From CAVPGP01 sp963718065 (GTDB lineage: Bacteria; Actinomycetota; Thermoleophilia; Gaiellales; Gaiellaceae): 64,000 bases of DNA. The DNA is taken from NCBI GenBank assembly GCA_963718065.1, contig CAVQYE010000011.1:62001-126000 (forward strand). The letters run 5' to 3'. The translations under genes and the position numbers were made by a program. The notes below the pieces were generated by a model, which was not told where the DNA came from, searched no databases, and saw only the letters and a program-made list of their open reading frames with translations. The stretch's first letter is position 1, and each line of letters opens with the position of its first letter. Of this stretch, positions 8,286-17,126 are shown piece by piece.

Positions 8286-8320
8286 GGAGAAGGGCGCCGC
8301 AAGGCGCTCTTCTCCGTTTT
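8286..8320 (+). terminator. Rho-independent terminator
   Basis: GGAGAAGGGCGCC and GGCGCTCTTCTCC form a 13-bp stem with one mismatch, closed by a GCAA tetraloop and followed by GTTTT. It lies 41 nt after the exported-protein stop on the plus strand. The T run is present only on that strand. It also overlaps the stop codon of the convergent mrp gene. Confidence 0.85.
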
Positions 8321-9398
8321 ACGAGAGAACCTTGAGCTCCTTGGTGAGCCCGCGGGGTGCGCTGGGCGCAGGGCGTCGAGCCGCTCGGCGATGCGCGACG
8401 ATCTGTCGCGCCGCCTCTGCGCCGGGATCGCGGAGCACGAGCGGCTCGCCCGCGTCGCCTGCTTCGCGCAGGCGCGCGTCCAGTGAGACGCAGCCGAGCA
8501 GCGGCACGCCGAGGTCGGAGGCGAGCTGCTCGCCGCCGCCCGATCCGAACACCTCGGAGGTCATGTTCTCGACGACGCCGAGCAGCTTCATGTTCGTCTT
8601 CTGCGCCATGATCGCCGCGCGGACGGCGACCTCCTGCGCGAGCGGCTGCGGCGTCGTGACCACGATCGCCTCGGCCTGGGGCAAGAGCTGTCCGAGCGAG
8701 ATCGAGACGTCGCCGGTGCCGGGCGGCATGTCGACGAAGAGCGCGTCCAGCTCGCCCCAGTGCACATCGGAGAGGAACTGCTCGAGCGCACGGTGCAGCA
8801 TCGGCCCGCGCCACATCACCGGCTCGTTGCCGTCGAGGAAGAAGCCGATCGACATCAGCTTCAGGTCGTGCTTGACCGGCGGGATCATCAGCTTGTCGAC
8901 GAGCACCGGCTTCTGCCTGATCCCGAGCAGGTGCGGAATCGAGTGGCCGTAGACGTCGGCGTCGAGGACACCTGTGCTGCGGCCGAGCTGGGTGAAGGCG
9001 CTCGCGAGGTTCACCGTCAGCGTCGACTTGCCGACGCCACCCTTGCCGGAGGCGACGGCGATCACGCGGGTCGCGCGATCGAGCTGGATGGCGCTGCTCC
9101 TCGGCGTCACGTCGCCGCGAAGCTTCTTGGTCAGCGTCGCGCGCTCGTCCGGAGACATGACGTCGAAGCCGAGCTGGACGCCTGTCACGCCGGGGACCGC
9201 GCCGACGAAGCGGACGACCTGGTCCTGGAACGAGCTCCGCAGCGGGCAGCCGGCGATCGTCAGCGCGATCACGACCGTCACGTCGCCGCCGTCGAGCTCG
9301 ACCGAGCGAACCATGTCGAGCTCGGTGACCGGCTTGCGCAGCTCGGGGTCGATCACGTTCGAGAGCGCAACGAGAATCGCTTCGCGCGAAGGTTCCAT
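8319..9398 (-). CDS. Mrp/ApbC family iron-sulfur carrier ATPase
   Basis: The N-terminal MIP18/DUF59 domain (residues about 4-75, VIDPELRKPVTELDMV) is fused to a P-loop ParA/MinD-type ATPase. The deviant Walker A SGKGGVGKST is at about residues 117-126, with switch DADVYGHSIP and Walker B FVDMPPGTGD. These proteins deliver Fe-S clusters in the cytosol. The CxxC pair of many Mrp proteins is absent; VENMTSEVFGSGGGEQL stands at that place. The last 30 residues switch composition (HRRAARRPAPSAPRG) while another frame there reads IAERLDALRP, so a compensating indel pair near 8350-8400 is possible. 359 residues, a normal length. Confidence 0.92.
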   Translation of the reverse strand: MEPSREAILVALSNVIDPELRKPVTELDMVRSVELDGGDVTVVIALTIAGCPLRSSFQDQVVRFVGAVPGVTGVQLGFDVMSPDERATLTKKLRGDVTPRSSAIQLDRATRVIAVASGKGGVGKSTLTVNLASAFTQLGRSTGVLDADVYGHSIPHLLGIRQKPVLVDKLMIPPVKHDLKLMSIGFFLDGNEPVMWRGPMLHRALEQFLSDVHWGELDALFVDMPPGTGDVSISLGQLLPQAEAIVVTTPQPLAQEVAVRAAIMAQKTNMKLLGVVENMTSEVFGSGGGEQLASDLGVPLLGCVSLDARLREAGDAGEPLVLRDPGAEAARQIVAHRRAARRPAPSAPRGLTKELKVLS

Positions 9399-9446
9399 GC
9401 GGTCGATGCTAGCGGCGCGACGCCGAGTGGACCTGGCCGGACCGAG

Positions 9447-10248
9447 CTAGTGGCGCTTCTTGCAGCGGCTGTTGCCGTGATCCGAGTCGTCGCCGTGACT
9501 GCGGCCGGAGTCCCCGTCGTGGCCCCGATCGGAGTCGTTGTCGCGATGTGAGTCGTAGCCGTGCCCGAAGTCGTGGTCGTGGTTGCGGTCTCCGTAGCCG
9601 TGCCCTGGCCGGGTCGAGGGGAAGTCGTTCGACGTCGATGGGCGGCTGCGACTGGGGAGCAGGCGCGGCCGGAGTCGGGGCAGGTACCGGCGCAGCCGGC
9701 GTCGGCGCGGTCGGCGCCGGAGCCGTTGGCGCCGGGGCAGTGGGCGCAGGAGCCGTCGGCGCGGGAGCAGTCGGTGTGGGCGCCGGTGCCGGCTTCGGCG
9801 TCGGCTTCGGCGTCGGCGTCGGCTTTGCCTTCGGCTTCGCGACCGGCTTCGCCGCCGGATGCGACACCGGCTTCGCGGCAACGTGCTGATGCACCGGCGT
9901 GTGGTACGAGACGAGCACGATCGGCGTCGTCGCCCTCGGCGCGGTGGCTCTCGGCTTCGCAGCCGTCTTCGTCGCTCCGCGGGCCGCGTTGTGGCTCGTG
10001 AGCCGGTGCGCGCGCAGAGGAATCGCCGGCCTGCCGCGCGGGACGATCACGGGATGCTCGACCTTCGGAGCCGTCTTGACGCCGGGTTGACCCGTGCCGG
10101 CTTGAACCGTGCCCGGCTGGATCTCCGGGGCTTCCGCGACCGTGATGTTGGGCAGCTGCGGCTCGATCGCCGCGCGCCACAGGTAGCCGGCCGCGCCGGC
10201 GCTGAGCACGAGCAGGAGAATACGCAGCCGGTACCAGGTGCCGGACAT
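9447..10248 (-). CDS. Membrane-anchored Pro/Ala-rich protein with Asp/His-rich tail (frameshifted)
   Basis: It has an N-terminal signal anchor (YRLRILLLVLSAGAAGYLW, residues 5-23), a long Lys/Pro/Ala-rich spacer with a five-unit PTAPA-type repeat, then a Gly/His/Asp-rich tail (PGHGYGDRNHDHDFGHGYD...) ending CKKRH. The tail is in a different frame from the spacer, so an indel lies somewhere in 9600-9660. The stop used is at 9447-9449. Such stalk-plus-tail proteins are typically extracellular and wall-spanning. Metal binding by the His/Asp tail is plausible but unproven. It starts 22 nt after the diguanylate cyclase stop on the same strand. Confidence 0.65.
9707..9781 (-). repeat. Five 15-bp tandem repeats coding a PTAPA-type repeat
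   Basis: Five imperfect 15-nt units on the plus strand (for example GCGGTCGGCGCCGGA, GCCGTTGGCGCCGGG, GCAGTGGGCGCAGGA). On the minus strand they encode repeated PTAPA-type pentapeptides in the spacer of the anchored protein. Copy number is likely to vary between strains. Confidence 0.8.
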
Positions 10249-10270
10249 CGTGAGCAGTATCGAGAGGGCG

Positions 10271-11248
10271 TCAGACGGACAGGCCGCGGCGACGGCGCGC
10301 CGGGGCCTCGACGCGGCCCGGCCCGGCCGCCTTCGCGCGGGCGAGAGCCGTCTCCGCGGCGGCGAGGAGCTCGTCCGCGCTCTCGCCGCGGTGGTACGTC
10401 GCGACCCCGAAGCCTGCGCTCGTCCCGCCGGCCGGGACCTGTGCAGCGCCGAGCTCGGCGCAGAGGCGATGAGCGAGCTCGCCGGCCCTGTCCGCATTCG
10501 GCCCCGTGACCAGCACGGCGAACTCGTCGTCGCCGATCCGCGCCGCGAGGTCGGAGGGGCGCAAATGGCGCCAAAGAGAGTCGGCGAACGCCCGCAGCAG
10601 CTCGTCTCCGGCCGCGCGGCCGTACCGCTCGTTCACCTCGGCCAGCCCGTCGAGGTCGGCGACGACGAGCGCCGGGCCGCGCCCGCGTTTCGCGGCGCCG
10701 ATCTCGGTCTCGATCGCCGACATCAGCCGGACCCGGTTCGCGAGGCCGGTCAGCTGGTCGGTCAGCGCCCGCCGCTGCTCCGCGCCGTGGAGCCGCGCGC
10801 TCTCGAGCGCAACGCCCGCCTGGACGGTGAGCCAGTGCAGAAGCTCCTCCGCCTCGTCGGGGAAGCCCAGGGGTGGCGGATAGAGCAACAGCCGGATTCG
10901 ATCGCCTTCGCCGGCGTCGAGATCGACCCCGAGCGGAACACCATCCGAGGGCTTGCCGGTCCGCGCGATCTCGGTCCCCGCACGCAGCAGCCGTCCGCCG
11001 CGCGCGCCGGTCGCAGCGGCAGCTGCCTGGAGGACGGCCGGCAGCAGCGCGTCCACGTCCTTCTCGCTCCGCAGCGCCTCGCCGATCGCCGCCAGTCCTT
11101 CGCCGCCCACCGGCGCCTGGGCGACGTCACGCCGCGGCCCTCGCAGCAGATGCACGAGGAGCACAGCGGCAAGCGCCGTCGCCAGGAGGGCCAGGGCCAG
11201 AGCGGTGGGTCTCACGTCGCCGAGCAGCGCGGCGGTCTGTGCAGTCAT
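10271..11248 (-). CDS. Diguanylate cyclase-type GGDEF protein with GAF-like sensor, degenerate GDDEF
   Basis: An N-terminal membrane helix (residues 14-35) is followed by a GAF-like region (about 50-160) and a GGDEF domain (about 165-315). Substrate motifs DLDGLAEVNERYG and GDELLRAFA are present. The inhibitory RxxD site is intact (RPSD, five residues before the signature). The signature itself reads GDDEF instead of GGDEF. A change at the second Gly often lowers or abolishes c-di-GMP synthesis, so this may be a weak cyclase or a c-di-GMP/GTP sensor. It lies upstream of the anchored Pro-rich protein. Confidence 0.85.
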   Translation of the reverse strand: MTAQTAALLGDVRPTALALALLATALAAVLLVHLLRGPRRDVAQAPVGGEGLAAIGEALRSEKDVDALLPAVLQAAAAATGARGGRLLRAGTEIARTGKPSDGVPLGVDLDAGEGDRIRLLLYPPPLGFPDEAEELLHWLTVQAGVALESARLHGAEQRRALTDQLTGLANRVRLMSAIETEIGAAKRGRGPALVVADLDGLAEVNERYGRAAGDELLRAFADSLWRHLRPSDLAARIGDDEFAVLVTGPNADRAGELAHRLCAELGAAQVPAGGTSAGFGVATYHRGESADELLAAAETALARAKAAGPGRVEAPARRRRGLSV

Positions 11249-11308
11249 CGACGTCCTTCGAATTGCCGCAGGCGGAACGCCCCGCTGCGAGTTCCTTCAC
11301 CACAAAGC

Positions 11309-12502
11309 CTAGGGGAGCGCGGCCCGTTCCACCCCCCCTTTTCGGACAGGAGACGCACGGTTCACAAAGACGTTGTCGAGGGCGTTCCGGAGCCCGACGG
11401 AGAGGGCGCCGGTGAGGACAGCCGCCTCGCCGAGGCTCGAGATCTCGACCCGCGGCGGGTACGGCGACCACTCGGCGAGGTGCGCTCGAACGGGCTCGAG
11501 CAGCAGGTCGCCGTTCGAGCCGAGCCCGCCGCCGAGCACCGCCAGCGCGACGTCCGTGACCGCGGAGACGGGCAGGATGTGCAGCGCGATCCGGCGGGCC
11601 TCCTCGGCCACGACGGCCCGCGCGACCGCGTCGCCCGAGCGCGCGGCGGCGAAGATCGCCCGCGCGTCGTACGGCTCACGCAGCGTCGTCGCGCCGTCGG
11701 CTGCCGCGAGGCGCGCCGCCAGCTCGCTGACCGCGCCGGCACAGGGGTCGACCTCCTGGCCGAGACCGATCAAGGCATAGTCGAGCTCGCCCGCAGCGCC
11801 GTGGTGGCCCCGGTGGAGCTCGCCGCGCAGAACGAGCCCGGCGCCGAGGCCGGTGCCGACCGAGAGGAACACGAAGTTCTCGACGCCGCGCGCCATCCCC
11901 TGCCACTGCTCGCCGAGGGCGGCGAGATTGATGTCGTTCTCGACCGTCACGGGCAGCCCGAGCCGCTCCTCGAGCTCGCCGGCGAACGAGCGTCCCTCGA
12001 GCCCCGACACGTTGAGCGCGAGGTTCAGCACGCCGCTTCCCGCCTCGACCACGGCCGGCACGCCGAGCACGACCCCGTCGATCCGCTCCGCCTCGACGCC
12101 CACGCCGTCGACGAGCGAGCCGAGCAGCGACTGGATCTCCTGCAGCGCGCCCTCGACACCGCCTCCCGACACCTCGACGTCCCGGCGCGCTCGGATCCGC
12201 CCCGAGAGATCGCAGACCGCGCCGCGCAGGAAGCGCGCCCCGAGGTCGAGCCCGAGCACGAGCGCCGCATCGGGCACCGGCTCGAAGAAGACCGCGCCGT
12301 AGCTCGGCCGCCCCGGGGCCGGCTCGGCCTCGCGCACGAGCCCCGCCTCGAGGAGCGTCTGCAGCGCCACGGACACCGTCGGCTTCGAGATCTCGGCCCG
12401 CCGGGAGATCTCGGCCCGCGAGATCGGCGCGCCGGCCCGGATCGCCTCGAGCACGGTCCGCTCGTTCAGGTGCTTCAGCAGTGGCGCAGTCGCTCGTGCC
12501 AT
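11309..12502 (-). CDS. ROK-family transcriptional repressor of the sugar operon
   Basis: The N-terminal winged helix-turn-helix (residues about 8-65: ISRAEISRRAEISKPTVSVA) is fused to a ROK sugar-kinase-like domain (about 75-390). The phosphate loop LGLDLGARFLRGAVCDLSG and GTGLGAGL are present. The ROK zinc motif CxCGxxGCxE is not conserved (DPCAGAVSE here). Family members (NagC, Mlc, XylR) bind a sugar or sugar phosphate and release operator DNA. It is divergent from the ABC/GH4/KDG-kinase operon, with a promoter and palindrome in the 120-bp gap, so local repression of that operon is the natural reading. Confidence 0.88.
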   Translation of the reverse strand: MARATAPLLKHLNERTVLEAIRAGAPISRAEISRRAEISKPTVSVALQTLLEAGLVREAEPAPGRPSYGAVFFEPVPDAALVLGLDLGARFLRGAVCDLSGRIRARRDVEVSGGGVEGALQEIQSLLGSLVDGVGVEAERIDGVVLGVPAVVEAGSGVLNLALNVSGLEGRSFAGELEERLGLPVTVENDINLAALGEQWQGMARGVENFVFLSVGTGLGAGLVLRGELHRGHHGAAGELDYALIGLGQEVDPCAGAVSELAARLAAADGATTLREPYDARAIFAAARSGDAVARAVVAEEARRIALHILPVSAVTDVALAVLGGGLGSNGDLLLEPVRAHLAEWSPYPPRVEISSLGEAAVLTGALSVGLRNALDNVFVNRASPVRKGGVERAALP

Positions 12503-12519
12503 CTCGTGAGAAACCTTAA

Positions 12520-12530
12520 CTCAGTCTGAG
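12520..12530. promoter_or_regulatory. Perfect inverted repeat CTCAG-T-CTGAG, candidate operator
   Basis: It lies 18 nt upstream of the ROK repressor start, between the two divergent genes. It could serve in autoregulation. The evidence is symmetry and position only. Confidence 0.35.
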
Positions 12531-12541
12531 GCTACCGCTGC

Positions 12542-12571
12542 TTGACTTTCTCGGTCTGGCCGTCGTAGAGT
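12542..12571 (+). promoter_or_regulatory. Sigma-70-type promoter of the sugar operon
   Basis: TTGACT (12542-12547), 18 nt, TAGAGT (12566-12571). The -35 matches five of six consensus positions. The predicted start near 12578 places the adjacent palindrome over the initially transcribed region. Confidence 0.6.
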
Positions 12572-12578
12572 CGTGCTG

Positions 12579-12593
12579 GTAAAGATCATTTAC
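12579..12593. promoter_or_regulatory. Palindromic operator GTAAA-N5-TTTAC
   Basis: The arms GTAAA and TTTAC are perfect complements around a GATCA centre, in a locally AT-rich patch within 70% GC DNA. It lies just downstream of the predicted -10, where a bound repressor would block transcription. The natural binder is the divergent ROK protein. Inference from position and symmetry. Confidence 0.55.
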
Positions 12594-12622
12594 GGGATCG
12601 GACCAAACTCCCGGGAGGACTC

Positions 12623-13968
12623 ATGAGACGTGTGGCGACCATAGTCGTCAGCATCGCCGCCCTGGCGCTCGGCGCCGCCGGGCTCGCGGCGACCACCAAT
12701 TCGGGGGCGCCGGAGCAGGCGACGAAGGTGCAGGCGAAGAATCTCACGGTCTGGGTCGGCTGGAGCGCTCGCGAGCTCGGTGTCTTCAAGAGCGTCGTCG
12801 CCGAGTACGACAAGAAGCACCCCGAGGTGACGATCAAGGTCCTCGGCGGCATCAACGACGACAAGATCACCGCGGGCATCCGCAGCGGCAACGTGCCGGA
12901 CGTCGTCAGCTCGTTCACCTCCGCGAACGTCGGCACGTACTGCTCGTCCGGCGGCTGGATCGACCTCGCTCCGCTCCTCAAGGACTCGAACCTGAGCGCG
13001 GCGCAGTTTCCCGAAGACGAGCCAGTACTACACGCAGTACAACGGGAAGCGGTGCGCGCTGCCGCTCCTCGCCGACGTGTACGGGCTCTACTACAACAAG
13101 AAGCTCTTCAAGGCGGCCGGGATCAAGAGCCCGCCGAAGACGTTCTCGGAGCTGACCGCCGACGCGAAGAAGCTGACGAAGAAGGGAGCCGGCGGCTCGA
13201 TCAAGGTCGCGGGCTACGACTCGTTCCTCGGCTTCTACGCCGGCAACGCGCCCGACCTCTCCACGTATGCACCGCTCTTCGGGGCGAAGTTCGTGGACTC
13301 GAAGGGCAAGTCCTCGCTCGCCACGAGCCCCGGCTGGGCGAAGATCCTGAAGTGGCAGAAGAGCCTCGTCGACTACTACGGGTACAAGAACCTCGTCAAG
13401 TTCCATGCCGGCAACGGTGACGAGTTCTCGGCCTCGCACGCGTTCGAGGTCGGCAAGCTCGCGATGATGCAGGACGGCGAGTGGCGGGTCGCGTTCCTCG
13501 CGGCCGAGCACCCTGACCTGGACTACGGCACGGCGCCGATGCCCGTCGACGACGCGCATCCCGAGCTCTACGGAGCCGGGCGCCGTCAACGGCACGATCA
13601 TCGGCATCCCGAAGGGCGTCAAGAACAAGACGGAGGCCTGGGCGCTGCTCAAGTACCTGACCTTCGACACGCACGCGCTCGCGCAGCTTTCGAACGGGCT
13701 CCGCAACGTGCCGACGACGACGGCCTCGCTGACGTCGAAGGAGATCAAGCCCGACGCGCACTTCTCCACGTTTTTGAAGATCTTCGCGAACCCGAAGTCG
13801 AGCACGACGCCGATCACCGCGGTCGGCAACGCCTACGGGACGATCATCCAGACCTACACCGTCAAGTGGCAGGCCGGGCACGGCGGCGACCTGACGAAGG
13901 GCCTGAAGAACGTGGACAAGCAGATCGACGCGCAGCTCGCCCAGGCAAAGGGGGGCGGGGTGCCGTGA
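12623..13968 (+). CDS. ABC transporter extracellular sugar-binding protein (family 1), two frameshifts
   Basis: A signal peptide (MRRVATIVVSIAALALGAAGLAA) leads into a type-1 solute-binding domain: LTVWVGWSARELGVFKSVV, ADVYGLYYNKKLFKAAG, WALLKYLTFDTHALAQL. No lipobox Cys is seen, which is unusual for a Gram-positive binding protein. Two extra bases break it: one in TTTCCC at 13007-13012, and one G at 13572-13573. With both removed the reading runs ...FPKTSQYYTQYNGKRCALP... and ...LYEPGAVNGTIIGIPKG... to TGA 13966-13968, about 447 residues. ATG 12623 follows GGGAGGA. It delivers an unknown sugar or glycoside to the two permeases. Confidence 0.85.
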
Positions 13969-14969
13969 GCTTGAGCCCGGCCGCCGAGGCTGTACGCGCG
14001 GCGCCGGCGACTGATCGCCGGCGGGCCAGAGGGAGGGCCGCCTGGAGGCGGCGCCGCCTGGTGCTGCTCCTGATGAGCCCCTGGCTCGCCGGCTTCACGA
14101 TCTTCTTCGGGGTCCCGCTCGTGCTGGCCGCGTACTTCTCGCTCACGCACTACGACCTGCTCACGTCTCCCAGGTGGGTGGGGCTCGCGAACTACAAGTA
14201 CCTCTTCGAGAGCGACCAGCAGGTCTGGCCGGCGGTGCGCAATACGCTCTGGATCATCGCGGTCATGGTGCCGCTGCAGGTGATCTCCGCGTGCGGGATC
14301 GCGATGATGGTCGCGCGCGCGAAGCAGGGCGTCGGCTTCTTCCGCACCGTCTTCTACCTGCCGGCGCTCGCGCCGCCGGTCGCCGCGACGCTGGCGTTCG
14401 TCTACATCCTGAACCCGGCGACCGGCCCCGTGAACGCCTTTCTCTCGAAGCTCGGCATCGAAGGGCCGCTCTGGTTCCAGTCGCCCCAGTGGTCGAAGCC
14501 TTCCCTCGTCCTGCTCGGGATGTGGGGCGTCGGCAACACGATGATCATCTTCCTGGCGGCGGTGCTCGACGTCCCGAAGCATCTGTACGAATCCGCCGCC
14601 CTGGACGGCGCCGGGCCGGTCCAGCGGTTTCGCTGGGTGACCCTGCCCCTGATCAGCCCGGTGATCCTCTTTGCGGTCGTGATCGGCGTCATCCAGGGAA
14701 TGCAGTACTTCACGCAGGCGTACGTGGCGGCCAACGTCGCGTCGGGCCAGGCGTCCCAGGCGGGCGACCAGACGGTGAACAACCTCGGCTACCCGGAGGG
14801 GTCGACGCTCTTCTATCCGGTTTTGCTGTACCAGCACGGCTTCCGCTACTTCAACATGGGCTACGCATCGGCCCTCGCGATGCTCCTGCTCGTCGTCGCG
14901 TTCTCGATCACGCTGCTGATCGTCGTCAACTCGCGGCGCTGGGTCCACTACCAGGGAGCCTCGCGGTGA
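13965..14969 (+). CDS. ABC sugar transporter permease 1 (MalF/UgpA type)
   Basis: 334 residues with six predicted membrane helices and an Arg-rich cytoplasmic N-terminus. The EAA loop that contacts the ATPase is SAALDGAGPVQRFRWVTLPL (about residues 205-226). GTG 13965 overlaps the preceding stop (GTGA), and the stop overlaps the next GTG. It forms a heterodimer with the next permease in CUT1-type importers. Confidence 0.92.
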   Translation: MSLSPAAEAVRAAPATDRRRARGRAAWRRRRLVLLLMSPWLAGFTIFFGVPLVLAAYFSLTHYDLLTSPRWVGLANYKYLFESDQQVWPAVRNTLWIIAVMVPLQVISACGIAMMVARAKQGVGFFRTVFYLPALAPPVAATLAFVYILNPATGPVNAFLSKLGIEGPLWFQSPQWSKPSLVLLGMWGVGNTMIIFLAAVLDVPKHLYESAALDGAGPVQRFRWVTLPLISPVILFAVVIGVIQGMQYFTQAYVAANVASGQASQAGDQTVNNLGYPEGSTLFYPVLLYQHGFRYFNMGYASALAMLLLVVAFSITLLIVVNSRRWVHYQGASR

Positions 14970-15859
14970 CGGCTGCGCCGGTCTCCGCGCGCGTCGCTAC
15001 GGCGGTCCCCCGCCGCCGGCCGCCCGCCGCGGTCCGGCGCAAACGGTTCCTGCTCGCGGTCGCGAACCACAGCGTCCTGATCGTGCTCGCTGTCGCGTTC
15101 CTGCTCCCGTTCGTCTTCATCTTCCTGACCGCGCTGATGACCAGCCAGCAGGCGCTCTCGTCCAACCTCTGGCCGCAGCCGTTCCGGTGGTCGAACTTCA
15201 CGGACGTCTTCCACACGGCGCCGTTCTGGCGCTGGACGCTGAACACCCTCATGTACTCCGGGCTCGCCACGCTCGGCCTGCTGGTCTCGTCGATCCCCGT
15301 CGCGTACGCCCTCGCGCGCCTGCGCTGGCGGGGCCGGAACGCCGTCTTCATGATCACGCTGATCGCGCTGATGCTGCCGCCGCAGATCGCGGTCGTGCCG
15401 CTCTACGTGATGTGGGCCAAGCTGCACCTCGTCGGCACGCTCTGGCCGCTGATCCTGCCGAACTGCCTCGGCGATGCGTTCTCCATCTTCCTCCTGCGCC
15501 AGTTCTTCCTGACGATCCCGGAGGAGTACCTCGACGCCGCGCGAGTCGACGGCTGCGGCGAGCTGCGGATCCTGACCACGGTCGTTCTGCGGCTCGCCAA
15601 GCCGGCGATCGCCGCCGTCGCGCTCTTCTCGATCCTCTACACGTTCAACGACTTCTTCCTGCCGCTGCTCTACGTCGGCGAGAACCCCGACCACTGGGTG
15701 CTGCAGATCGGCCTCTCGCAGTTCCGCTCGCTCCACCAGGTGCAGTGGAACCTGACGATGGCGGCGACGCTGCTGGCGATGGCGCCGGTGATCGTGCTCT
15801 TCTTCCTCGCGCAGAAGGCGTTCGTCGAGGGCGTCACGCTGACGGGGGTGAAGGGATGA
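14966..15859 (+). CDS. ABC sugar transporter permease 2 (MalG/UgpE type)
   Basis: 297 residues, six membrane helices. EAA loop YLDAARVDGCGELRILTTVV at about residues 183-202, and a C-terminus FVEGVTLTGVKG characteristic of CUT1 inner-membrane subunits. It is coupled on both sides by 4-base overlaps. Confidence 0.93.
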   Translation: MTAAPVSARVATAVPRRRPPAAVRRKRFLLAVANHSVLIVLAVAFLLPFVFIFLTALMTSQQALSSNLWPQPFRWSNFTDVFHTAPFWRWTLNTLMYSGLATLGLLVSSIPVAYALARLRWRGRNAVFMITLIALMLPPQIAVVPLYVMWAKLHLVGTLWPLILPNCLGDAFSIFLLRQFFLTIPEEYLDAARVDGCGELRILTTVVLRLAKPAIAAVALFSILYTFNDFFLPLLYVGENPDHWVLQIGLSQFRSLHQVQWNLTMAATLLAMAPVIVLFFLAQKAFVEGVTLTGVKG

Positions 15860-17126
15860 AGATCGCCGTTATCGGCGCCGGGTCGACGTACACGCCGGAG
15901 CTCGTGTCGGGTCTCTCGCGGGAGCGCGACCGGATCGACGTCACGGAGCTCGCGCTGCACGACATCGACGCGCAAGCGGCTCGACGTCGTCGGCAGCCTC
16001 GCAAAGCGGATGCTCGACCGCCAGGCCTACGACGGCCGGCTCGAGCTCACGGGCGACCTCGACCGGGCGCTCGACGGCGCCGACTTCGTGCTGCTGCAGA
16101 TCCGGGTCGGCGGCCAGGAGGCGCGCCTCTCGGACGAGACGGTGCCGCTCGCGTGCGGGTGCATCGGGCAGGAGACGACGGGTGCCGGCGGGCTCGCGAA
16201 GGCGTTGCGCACGGTGCCGGTCGTGCTGGGCATCGCCGAGCGGGCGCGCGGAGCTCTCGGCGGACGACGCCTGGATCGTCGACTTCACCAACCCGGTCGG
16301 GATCGTCACGCGGTCGCTGCTCGACGCGGGTCACCGTGCAGTCGGGCTCTGCAACGTCGCGATCGGCTACCAGCGCTGGTTCTCGGGGCTCTACGACGTC
16401 GCCCCGGCCGAGGTGATCATCGACCAGGTGGGCCTGAATCACCTGACGTGGATCCGCGCCGTGCGGATCGCGGGAGAGGACGTGCTGCCGGAGCTCTTGG
16501 CCGAGCACGGCGACGAGATCGCCCGCCGCGGTGCGACGCCGCGCGAGCTGGTCGACCAGCTCGGCGCGATCCCCTCGTACTACCTGCACTACTTCTACGC
16601 GCACGACGCGGTGCTCGCCGAGCAGCTCGTCGGCCAGCCGCGGGCGGCGCGCGTGGCCGAGATCGAGCGCGACCTTCTCGAGCTCTACCGGGATCCAACG
16701 TTGACCGAGAAGCCCGCGCTGCTCGAGGAGCGGGGCGGGGCGTTCTACAGCGAAGCTGCGATCGGGCTCGTCTCATCGCTCGTCTCGGGCGACGACGCCG
16801 TCCACGTCGTCGACATCCGGAACAACGGCACGCTCGCCGGCCTCCAGGACGACGACGTCGTCGAGGTTCCCGCCCACATCGGCCTCGACGGCGCGCGCCC
16901 GCTGCCGCAGGAGCCACTCGCGCCTGAGCTGCTCGGCCTCGTCCAGCACGTCACCGCCTACGAGCGCCTCGCCGCGCAGGCCGCCGTCGAGGCGAGCCCG
17001 GAGCTTGCGCGCAAGGCTCTGCTGACGCACCCGCTCATCGGCCAGTGGCCCCTCGCCGGCGAGGTGCTCGACGGCCTCCTCGACGCCGGCTACGTGCCGG
17101 GCATCGCGGCCAGAGGCACAGCGTGA
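15856..17126 (+). CDS. Glycoside hydrolase family 4 (NAD-dependent, 6-phospho-beta-glucosidase type), two frameshifts
   Basis: GH4 enzymes cleave glycosides by NAD+-dependent oxidation and elimination, with a divalent metal held by Cys and His. Visible here: dinucleotide-binding start MKIAVIGAGSTYTPELV, metal Cys in GLCNVAIGY, and NHLTW after it. Extra bases near 15973 and near 16249 shift the frame. The corrected product runs DIDAKRLDVVGSLAKRMLD and ERAAELSADDAWIVDFTNP and has about 422 residues, normal for the family. The sequence resembles 6-phospho-beta-glucosidases more than alpha-galactosidases. However, uptake here is by ABC and not PTS, so the substrate may be unphosphorylated or phosphorylated by the next gene. 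Confidence 0.85.

Noticed and set aside
9548..9889. Gly/Val/Ala-repeat protein on the plus strand (like PE_PGRS)
   Set aside because: It is the antisense reading of the Pro/Ala repeat; the minus-strand gene has a signal anchor and a sensible start.
10238..12529. A 763-residue plus-strand frame opposite the diguanylate cyclase and ROK genes
   Set aside because: Asp/Arg/Glu-rich composition typical of the antisense frame of high-GC genes; both minus-strand genes have clear domains.
14168..14182. GGTGGGTGGGGCTCG as a fourth copy of the G-rich element
   Set aside because: It is inside the permease coding region (PRWVGLANY), lacks the flanking GGTCCC blocks and the TCACAR-N20-TAYCKT pair, so similarity is by chance.
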